Below are positions 17,820-23,481 of a stretch of DNA of 23,481 nucleotides, piece by piece. Source of the DNA: JBCCZC01 sp039188505 (lineage in GTDB: Bacteria > Pseudomonadota > Gammaproteobacteria > Xanthomonadales > SZUA-38). A program made the translations under genes and the position numbers. Under the pieces are notes generated by a model that saw only the letters and a program-made list of their open reading frames with translations, was not told the DNA's origin and made no database searches. The number at the start of each line of letters is the position of its first letter. Within the stretch, counting starts at the first letter, position 1. The stretch lies in NCBI GenBank assembly GCA_039188505.1, contig JBCCZC010000033.1:1-23481 (forward strand), written 5' to 3'.

Positions 17820-19220
17820 ATGCGTTCACTGATCCTGCCCGCGCTCCTGCTCGCCACGCCCCTCCACGCCCAGCTGCTGAGCCCCGAGGATCTCGAGCGC
17901 GCTGACGAGCTGCGAACGCTCGCACAGGAGAGCGCGCTGGCGTGGGAGCTTCTGGAGGACCTGACGGTGGAGGTCGGTCCGCGCATGGCGGGTTCGGCGG
18001 GTGATGCCCGCGGCGTTGCCTGGGGCGAGGCCCGATTCAAGGCGCTTGGCTTCGATCGGGTAGCGCTGGAGCCCGTCACCTTTCCCGCCTGGCGCCGCGG
18101 GGCCGAACGCGCGACGCTGGTCGGTCCTTACGGGCTCGACCTCGCCGTCACGGCGCTCGGCGGCAGCGTCGGCACGCCGGAGGCCGGCATCACGGCACCG
18201 CTCGTGCGCTTCGCCACGCTTGCGGACCTGGACGCCGCGCCGGACGGGTCGTTGGAGGGCCGGATCGCCTATATCGGCAATCGGATGGCGCGAGCGTCGG
18301 ACGGCTCCGGCTACGGACCCGCGGTCCAGGCCCGTGCCCGGGGCGCGTCCATCGCGGCGCAGAAGGGTGCGAGCGCCCTGGTGATCCGCTCCATCGGCAC
18401 GGACGACAACCGCACGCCCCACACGGGCGTCATGAGCTACATCCCCGGGTATGCCCGCATTCCGGCCGCGGCCATCTCGAATCCCGACGCCGACGTCATC
18501 GACGGCCTGTTCGATCGGGGCTCGATTCCGCGCCTCACGCTTGCCCTCGACGTCGGCCCCGCGGGCGAATACACCTCGCACAACGTCATCGGAGAAATCC
18601 GCGGGAGCGAGCGGCCCGAGGAGATCGTGCTGATCGGCTGCCACCTCGATTCCTGGGACCTCGGCATGGGCGTCCTCGATGACGGTGCCGGGTGCGCGGT
18701 GACGATGGCGGCGGCGAAGCTCATCCGCGAGCACGCGGGCGCGCCAAGCCGAACGATCCGGGTCGTGCTCTTCGCCAACGAAGAGCAGGGACTGTGGGGT
18801 GCCCGCGCCTATCGCGACGCCCATCTCGATGACCTCGATCACCACATCATCGGCGCAGAATCCGATTTCGGCGCAGGCCGGATCTATCGCTTCAGCACCC
18901 GCTTCGCTCCCGAGGCATTCGGTCTGGCTGACCAGTTTGCCCGCGCCCTCGCCCCGCTCGGCATCGTTCGCGGCGACAACAACGCCTTCGGCGGCGCCGA
19001 CATCAGCCCGATGCGCGCTGCGGGCATGGCCGTGGCCACGCTCCACCAGGACGGCACGCACTACTTCGACTACCACCACACGTCGAACGACACGCTCGAC
19101 AAGGTGGATCGGGAAAATCTGGCCCAGAACGTCGCCGCCTGGACCGTCTTTACCTGGCTTGCCGCCCAGGCCCCGGGCGACTTCGGCAAGGGCCTGGGCG
19201 AGGCCGCCGCGGCCAACTGA
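17820..19220 (+). CDS. M28-family zinc metallopeptidase (carboxypeptidase Q-like), exported
   Basis: This 466-residue protein has a signal peptide (MRSLILPALLLATPLHA). A PA-like insert lies at about residues 130-250, and the catalytic di-zinc peptidase domain follows. Candidate zinc ligands and catalytic residues are His275 and Asp277 (GCHLDSWD), Asp287/288 (LDDGAG), Glu321/322 (NEEQGLWGA), Asp349 (AESDFGAG) and His419/420 (DYHHTSNDT). The architecture resembles carboxypeptidase Q (plasma glutamate carboxypeptidase), which acts on dipeptides. The role here is probably periplasmic peptide breakdown. The start follows GAGG 7 nt upstream; a much longer in-frame extension overlapping sufT is not protein-like. 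It is probably co-transcribed with sufT. Confidence 0.93.
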   Translation: MRSLILPALLLATPLHAQLLSPEDLERADELRTLAQESALAWELLEDLTVEVGPRMAGSAGDARGVAWGEARFKALGFDRVALEPVTFPAWRRGAERATLVGPYGLDLAVTALGGSVGTPEAGITAPLVRFATLADLDAAPDGSLEGRIAYIGNRMARASDGSGYGPAVQARARGASIAAQKGASALVIRSIGTDDNRTPHTGVMSYIPGYARIPAAAISNPDADVIDGLFDRGSIPRLTLALDVGPAGEYTSHNVIGEIRGSERPEEIVLIGCHLDSWDLGMGVLDDGAGCAVTMAAAKLIREHAGAPSRTIRVVLFANEEQGLWGARAYRDAHLDDLDHHIIGAESDFGAGRIYRFSTRFAPEAFGLADQFARALAPLGIVRGDNNAFGGADISPMRAAGMAVATLHQDGTHYFDYHHTSNDTLDKVDRENLAQNVAAWTVFTWLAAQAPGDFGKGLGEAAAAN

Positions 19221-19242
19221 GTACCGCGGCGAGGGGGCCGGG

Positions 19243-20172
19243 TCAGTCCTTGAACCGGACCGGGACGTTGCGGCTGCGATCGACGGTCAGCGACAGCACG
19301 TCGGGACGCGAGTAGTGACCCGACAGGTCGAAGTTCTGACGCTCCCGGAGCACCGCCTCGGGGTCGATCTCGAAGCTGAAGACGCCCTCGCGGTGGGGCT
19401 GTGGTTCGAGTAGCCACGCCCCGTCGGGCCCGGCGGCGCAGCTACCGCCCTCCGCCAGCCAGCCCGAGAACCGCTCCCGCTCGGGGAAGTCGTCAGGCAG
19501 GTCGTCCGCGTGGAAGATCCCACAGCTCGAGAGCACGAAGCTGCGCGCCTCGCGGGCGATGAACTGGGTAGGCTGCGCCGAGTTGTGGGGACCTCCGGGC
19601 CACACCGCAACGTGGAGGTTCTCGCCCTGGGCGTAGAGCGCGGCCCGCGCCAGCGGCATCCAGTTCTCCCAGCAGTTGAGACCGCCGACCGTGATGCCCT
19701 GCCCCAGGGGGTGCGTCCGCAGTCCCGCGCCGTCACCGATGCCCCAGGAAAGCCGTTCCTCGAAGGTCGGCACAAGCTTCCGGTGGCGCCCGGCGAGGCG
19801 ACCCTCCGGATCGATGTAGAAGAGCGTGCAGTAGAGCGTGTGGGCGCCGCGGTCCGGGGCCCGCTCGACGGCACCGAGGTAGATGGCGATTCCGGCCTCG
19901 CGCGCCAGAGCCTGTAGGGCGTCGAGATGGCCGGCCTCGGGCACGACGGCAGCGTCCAGATAGCGTGCGTGGAAGCGCTTCTGGAGATCACTGTCGAAGC
20001 GCGCACCGTCCGTTCGCTCGGTCCAGAACGGGTAGCCCGGCACGAGAGCCTCCCCGAAGCAGACGAGGCGCGCGCCGCCATCGGCCGCCTCACGGGCATG
20101 GAGCAGCACGCGCTCGAGCGTGGCTTCACGGTCGAGCAGGACCGGTCGGGTCTGGGCGATGGCAACGCGCAA
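19243..20172 (-). CDS. Nitrilase-family carbon-nitrogen hydrolase
   Basis: This 309-residue protein has the complete nitrilase-superfamily triad: Glu41 (FGEALVPGYP), Lys132 (HRKLVPTFEE) and Cys167 (GGLNCWENWMPL). The context PGYPFW and CWENWMPL resembles the true nitrilase/cyanide hydratase branch rather than omega-amidases. Thus a nitrile is a plausible substrate, with hydrolysis to an acid and ammonia; this is inference. The start is TTG 20172 with GGGGAG about 5 nt upstream. The upstream parA ends 28 bp before, so the two may be co-transcribed. Its 3' end faces the M28 gene at 22 bp. Confidence 0.9.
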   Translation of the reverse strand: MRVAIAQTRPVLLDREATLERVLLHAREAADGGARLVCFGEALVPGYPFWTERTDGARFDSDLQKRFHARYLDAAVVPEAGHLDALQALAREAGIAIYLGAVERAPDRGAHTLYCTLFYIDPEGRLAGRHRKLVPTFEERLSWGIGDGAGLRTHPLGQGITVGGLNCWENWMPLARAALYAQGENLHVAVWPGGPHNSAQPTQFIAREARSFVLSSCGIFHADDLPDDFPERERFSGWLAEGGSCAAGPDGAWLLEPQPHREGVFSFEIDPEAVLRERQNFDLSGHYSRPDVLSLTVDRSRNVPVRFKD

Positions 20173-20177
20173 GTCGG

Positions 20178-20183
20178 CTCCCC
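20178..20183 (-). promoter_or_regulatory. Ribosome binding site supporting the TTG start of the nitrilase
   Basis: GGGGAG on the minus strand lies 5 nt before TTG 20172. MRVAIAQT right after it is the standard nitrilase N-terminus, so the TTG start is well supported. Confidence 0.65.
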
Positions 20184-20200
20184 TCGGCCCGGACTCGGGC

Positions 20201-20971
20201 CTACGCTTTGGCAGTCAGCGTATCGTAGAGCTCCTGGAACTGGACCGCGACCTTGTGCTTCGGACTCAGGTGCACGAGCGGCTTCGCCGCCTGGTGCGAC
20301 TCCTTCACGATCACCGAACTGGAGAGCATCGGCTCGAGCACAGGGTGGCCCTCGTCGATGAGCTCCTGCACCAGGCGCTGCGGCAGCCGAGACCGGGGCT
20401 GGAACTGGTTGACGACGATGCCCTCGACGCTCAGGTCGGGATTGTGGTCCTCGCGCACCTCCTCGACGTTCTCGAGCAACTGATACAACGCCCGGCGGGA
20501 GAAATCGTCACAATCGAAGGGGATCAGGCAGCGGTCGGCGCCGATCAGCGCGGAATACGTGAAGAAGTTCAGGGCCGGCGGCGTGTCGACCCAGATCTCG
20601 TCCACGTCTCCGAGCAGCGCGTCCAGCGCCTCTCGCAGCTTGTAGATCTTGTGGCGGGACTCGAGCTTCGTCTCGAGATCCGTCAGCTGCCGTGAGGCTG
20701 GCAGGATCCAGAGGTCCCGGAACGGCGTCTCCACGACGTAGTCCGCCGGATCGGGATTACCGCGGAACGCCAGGGTGTTCTCGAAGAACGCGCCGATGTT
20801 GGTCTCGTCCTGCGCCCAGTCCTCGCCGAGCAGATACTGGGTCGAATTCGACTGGGGATCGAGGTCGACGACGGCCACGGAGCGGCCGCGCGCCGCGCCG
20901 ATGGCGGCGAGATTGCACACGATGGTGGACTTGCCGACCCCGCCCTTCTGGTTGAAGACCACGCGCTTCAT
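20201..20971 (-). CDS. Orphan ParA-family ATPase
   Basis: This 256-residue protein has a deviant Walker A motif KGGVGKST (9-16, with both signature lysines Lys9 and Lys14), Walker A' VDLDPQ (35-40) and Walker B-like DEIWVDTPP. ParA ATPases move DNA or protein cargoes by binding the nucleoid in the ATP state. No ParB gene or obvious parS site is present in the window, and the gene is next to a nitrilase rather than gid/rsm genes. It is therefore probably not the chromosomal ParA but a stand-alone relative with unknown cargo. ATG 20971 is preceded by GAGGAA about 5 nt upstream. Confidence 0.9.
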   Translation of the reverse strand: MKRVVFNQKGGVGKSTIVCNLAAIGAARGRSVAVVDLDPQSNSTQYLLGEDWAQDETNIGAFFENTLAFRGNPDPADYVVETPFRDLWILPASRQLTDLETKLESRHKIYKLREALDALLGDVDEIWVDTPPALNFFTYSALIGADRCLIPFDCDDFSRRALYQLLENVEEVREDHNPDLSVEGIVVNQFQPRSRLPQRLVQELIDEGHPVLEPMLSSSVIVKESHQAAKPLVHLSPKHKVAVQFQELYDTLTAKA

Positions 20972-20991
20972 GGCGTTCCTCGCTGCATCAA

Positions 20992-21005
20992 TCCGTGCAG
21001 TCTAA
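20992..21005 (-). promoter_or_regulatory. Candidate -10 and start region of parA
   Basis: The minus strand reads TTAGACTGCACGGA, matching the motif before the Nudix gene at 13 of 14 positions. TAGACT would be the -10 and the motif ends 20 nt upstream of the parA start codon. No clear -35 is visible. Confidence 0.4.
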
Positions 21006-21085
21006 CCTTCGATCGCTAGGGCACACACTCTAGGCCGGGTATTGGGTCATTCGCCGGACTTACCGGTACCGCCGGCCGCAGGAGA

Positions 21086-21129
21086 CGGCGAGGATCCGAA
21101 GCTCGCAAGCGCAGCTTCTGATCCAGCCG
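21086..21129. other. Strong imperfect hairpin in the parA-batD gap
   Basis: A 44-nt inverted repeat pairs CGGC with GCCG, GGATC with GATCC and GAAGCT with AGCTTC, around a 9-nt loop (21104-21112). The 15 pairs are broken by one mismatch and a small internal loop. No T-run follows on either strand, so it is not a standard intrinsic terminator. It may be a processed mRNA end, a small structured RNA or a REP-like element. Apart from this, a short GC hairpin near batD and a promoter motif, the 278-bp gap 20972-21249 shows nothing I can assign. Confidence 0.6.
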
Positions 21130-21218
21130 ACGACAGCGGCCGGGGCCCGACCATGATGCGATTCCCCGGGCAGCGGTAGCAAGCACCGCGCCGGGGACGT
21201 CGGGCGGCCTGCGGCTCA

Positions 21219-21233
21219 GCCGCGAGACGCGGC
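21219..21233 (-). terminator. Short GC hairpin after batD, no T-run
   Basis: A perfect 6-bp stem (GCCGCG and CGCGGC, loop of 3) begins 17 nt after the batD stop codon. It lacks a T-run, so termination would need Rho or be weak. Confidence 0.25.
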
Positions 21234-21249
21234 GCGGTGTGGGGGCTCC

Positions 21250-22908
21250 TCAGGAAGTCTCCGGGTAGAGCGGCGGGAGCGCGGCGGGGGGCCGCGGTCG
21301 GGCTTCGGTCAGCGGTGCGAGCTCCAGCGCTCCACGGGCGGCCTCGCGCAGCCGCGCCGCGTCCCAGGAATGACCCTGACCGGGTGCATAGAGCGCGCGG
21401 TCGAGTTCGCCGATCGCGCGCGCCAGCTCGGGGTCGGTCACGCGTCGGCCCAGCGCGCCGAGGCTCGTCGGCGCGTGGGCGTCGGCTTCCCGGGCCAGGC
21501 CAAGGAGCGCGGCCGCCGCAAGACTCGCGTCACCCGCATCGCAGGCCTCCCGGAGGCGTCGACGGTGGTTGTCCGCCCGCGGTGACGGGGCGACCTCCCG
21601 ACGCTTGGCAGGCGCCCGCCCGCGCGCGCGCCACCAGGCGACCAGGGTCATGAGCCACAGAGCCGCGAAGGTCCCGGCGGCAAGCTGCCACGCCACCGGC
21701 CGCGTCCCTTCGACGGTCCCCGACGCGGCGCCATCACCGAGCGGCGTGAGCTGCGGCGGCGCGGTAGCGGGCACCCCGGGGAGGACGACGACATCCCGGG
21801 CCGGGAGGATGGCGACTCGCGCTTCGTCCCGAGTTGTATCCCACCAGGGAATCCGGATCTCCGGCAGCGTCAGGGTCCCGGCTTCCGTCGGCACGATCGC
21901 GTAGCCCTGTTCGCGTTCGCCGAAGACCCACGTGCCGTCGGTCCGGCTCTGGCTCTGCGCCTGGTCGGGATAGATCTTCAGCGAACCCACTTCGGGCAGG
22001 GTCAGCTCCGGTAGCTGCACCGAGAGAAGACCCTTCGCCTGCATCTTGATGCGACGCGTTGCGGGTTCGCCGACCGTCAATTCCGTTCCGCCCTCGGGCC
22101 ACGTCTCCTCGAGGGTGAATTCGGCGGCGGGGAGCCACAGTTCGCCGGAGAACCCGGCCGGCCGGCCGCGCACTTTCAGATCGATCGGCTCCGCGGCCAC
22201 GGAAACGCGACGACCACGGTCGAAGATCGAGTTGAAGCCCGAGCGGCTGTCGGCGACGCGGCCGCGGAACGACGCCGGCGGAATTCGCATCGCGCCGCTG
22301 CGCTCCGGGAATACCGCGAAGCGTCGCTCGAGGACCCGATACCGGGTGCCGCCGATGGTGGAACTGTAGGTGACATCCTCGCCCAGACGCTCGACGACCG
22401 CCTCGTCGAGGGCGGGCTCGACCAGACGACCCTCGGTCAGCGCATCGACGTGGAAGAGCTTGAGCGTCAGCAGCACCTGGCCGTGGACATACGGCGCTTC
22501 GGTGTCGACGGCCATTTCCAGGAAAATCGGGTCGTCTTCCGTCTGCTGCCCCCGGGGCAGGACCTGCAACACCAGCGGCGTGGTCACGAGATCCCCCACC
22601 GGTAGCGGGGGGATCGCCACGTTGCCCGTTCCGCGCGGCTCGAGCTCGATGGACCATTGCGTGCGCACATCGCGCCGGTTGTTGACGATATTGAACTGGG
22701 TCGAGTTGGTCGTATCACCCAGGAAGAAGGACCGCTGCAGCGGCGAGAAATCCGGTTCCCGACCCCGGGCATCGCCGCGCAGCTCGACCGTCAGACGGAC
22801 CGTCTCGCCGTCGAAGATCGTGTCCCGGTCGAGCGTTGCCGTCAGCTCCTGGGCCGCTGCCGTGCCCAGGGAAAGGACGGCGAGCATCATGGCCAGCCAG
22901 CGATTCAC
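21250..22908 (-). CDS. batD: BatD-like membrane protein (aerotolerance operon)
   Basis: This 552-residue protein has a signal peptide (about 1-19, ending TAAAQ). A long periplasmic part of repeated beta-sandwich-like segments follows (ATLDRDTIFDGETVRLTVEL opens the first). One transmembrane segment lies near residues 403-424 (WQLAAGTFAALWLMTLVAWW), with a cytoplasmic helical C-terminus ending Pro-rich. This layout is that of BatD, a member of the Bat/MoxR clusters linked to stress tolerance and membrane-complex assembly; the molecular function is unsettled. Start GTG 22908 overlaps the stop of the upstream TPR gene as GTGA. It is the last gene of its operon here. Confidence 0.9.
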   Translation of the reverse strand: MNRWLAMMLAVLSLGTAAAQELTATLDRDTIFDGETVRLTVELRGDARGREPDFSPLQRSFFLGDTTNSTQFNIVNNRRDVRTQWSIELEPRGTGNVAIPPLPVGDLVTTPLVLQVLPRGQQTEDDPIFLEMAVDTEAPYVHGQVLLTLKLFHVDALTEGRLVEPALDEAVVERLGEDVTYSSTIGGTRYRVLERRFAVFPERSGAMRIPPASFRGRVADSRSGFNSIFDRGRRVSVAAEPIDLKVRGRPAGFSGELWLPAAEFTLEETWPEGGTELTVGEPATRRIKMQAKGLLSVQLPELTLPEVGSLKIYPDQAQSQSRTDGTWVFGEREQGYAIVPTEAGTLTLPEIRIPWWDTTRDEARVAILPARDVVVLPGVPATAPPQLTPLGDGAASGTVEGTRPVAWQLAAGTFAALWLMTLVAWWRARGRAPAKRREVAPSPRADNHRRRLREACDAGDASLAAAALLGLAREADAHAPTSLGALGRRVTDPELARAIGELDRALYAPGQGHSWDAARLREAARGALELAPLTEARPRPPAALPPLYPETS

Positions 22909-23481
22909 CAGTCTTCATCCTCTCTTGGTTGCGGCGATCCCCGCCGCTGATACTCCAGCAGGAACTTGCGGCGCAGCAGCCCACCGGGATCGTCGGGGAT
23001 ACGCCGTAGCCACTGCTCCAGCGCCTGCCGCTCCTCTTCCGACAGATCCTCCTCGATCGGCTCGGCCTGGGGCTCGCCCTCCTCTTCGGTGGGTTCCTGC
23101 TCGCCCTCGGCCTGCTGCTGCTCCTGCGACTCGCCTTCCGAGTCCTGCTGCTCCCCGTCCTGCTGCTGCTGATCCTGCTGCTGCTCGTCGGACTCGGATT
23201 CCTGTTCCTGCTCCTGTTGCTGCTGCTGTTCCTCGAGCAGTTTTTCGACCAGCTCGCGGTTGTAGATCGCGTCTTCCATGTCCGGCACGTCCGCGAGCGC
23301 CCGGTCGTAGGCGGCCAGCGCCTCCTCGTAGCGCTGCTGCTGGGCGAGCGCGTTGCCGAGGTTGTAGGCCCCGTCGGGGCCGCTCGCGCGCTCGAAGGCC
23401 TGCGCGGCCGCCTCGAAGTCGCCGTTACGATAGTGAGCGTTGCCGCGCAGAAGCGGATCCTCCGCGAGATTCGCGGCCGCG
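22905..23481 (-). CDS. BatC-like TPR protein, 3' part (5' end outside window)
   Basis: About 191 C-terminal residues are visible. First come TPR units (LRGNAHYRNGDFEAAAQAF and AYNLGNALAQQQRYEEALAAY), then a Gln/Glu-rich low-complexity stretch of about 75 residues, and finally the conserved end WLRRIPDDPGGLLRRKFLLEY. That end is typical of BatC or of BatB-BatC fusions carrying an upstream VWA domain; which one applies cannot be seen because the start is beyond the window. A GTG at 23288 inside the TPR is not the real start, since the TPR reads through it. It is translationally coupled to batD. Confidence 0.88.
   Translation of the reverse strand, partial: AAANLAEDPLLRGNAHYRNGDFEAAAQAFERASGPDGAYNLGNALAQQQRYEEALAAYDRALADVPDMEDAIYNRELVEKLLEEQQQQQEQEQESESDEQQQDQQQQDGEQQDSEGESQEQQQAEGEQEPTEEEGEPQAEPIEEDLSEEERQALEQWLRRIPDDPGGLLRRKFLLEYQRRGSPQPREDEDW
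23095..23240. repeat. CTG/CAG-rich low-complexity tract in the batC-like gene
   Basis: Many CTG/CTC triplets in this stretch encode runs of Gln and Glu on the minus strand. It is imperfect and interspersed with Ser and Asp codons, so it looks like a flexible acidic linker rather than a pure slippage repeat. Confidence 0.7.

Noticed and set aside
17826..19079. 417-codon frame antisense to the M28 peptidase
   Set aside because: The sense frame has a full set of zinc ligands and a signal peptide; the antisense frame has none.
21047..21154. 35-codon open frame on the minus strand in the parA-batD gap
   Set aside because: It has a weak GGGGA upstream, but low-complexity Ser/Gly/Ala/Pro sequence and it is made largely from the hairpin; no evidence that it is translated.

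Overview
The window reads as 23.5 kb of chromosomal core sequence from a GC-rich Gram-negative bacterium. The gene set is PssA, ProS with an editing domain, PrmC, SufT, two DUF4124 proteins, an Mla-type permease, BatC/BatD and several exported proteins. This points to a gammaproteobacterium, plausibly of the Xanthomonadales/Wenzhouxiangellaceae type. The taxonomic placement is inference from gene content, not from a marker alignment. I see no rRNA, tRNA, CRISPR array, transposase, integrase or phage gene, and no abrupt compositional break.

Layout. 1-1979 (minus): pssA, an RsbW/SpoIIAB-like ATPase, a STAS-domain protein and an MlaE-type permease cut by the window edge, all joined by 1-4 nt overlaps. 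2192-5537 (plus): two DUF4124 envelope proteins, proS and prmC. 5558-10203 (minus): a 1268-residue membrane-anchored ankyrin protein with a (Glu-Pro)19 spacer, coupled to a fructosamine-kinase-like protein. 10313-12104: a zinc-independent oxidoreductase (+), a DUF427 protein (-) and a small conserved-looking hypothetical (+) whose promoter suggests a leaderless mRNA. 12074-13987 (minus): a Nudix hydrolase followed by a thioredoxin-fold lipoprotein. 14146-15543 (plus): an exported TPR plus propeller-like protein. 15547-17054 (minus): an HNH nuclease coupled to a 5'-3' exonuclease/flap-nuclease homologue. 17221-19220 (plus): sufT and an M28 peptidase. 19243-20971 (minus): an orphan ParA followed by a nitrilase. 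20972-21249: a non-coding gap with a strong imperfect hairpin. 21250-23481 (minus): batD and the 3' part of a batC-like TPR gene.

How the genes work together. Much of the window concerns the envelope: phospholipid synthesis and lipid transport at the left, Bat membrane proteins at the right, and several exported or membrane-anchored proteins between them. The most suggestive new unit is the left operon, where a kinase/STAS partner-switching pair sits between a phospholipid synthase and a lipid-transport permease. The ankyrin/fructosamine-kinase pair and the HNH/flap-nuclease pair are further translationally coupled units whose joint function I cannot name. The gene arrangement is very compact: five junctions overlap as GTGA, one as TGATG, and the convergent gene ends nearly touch or overlap without visible intrinsic terminators.
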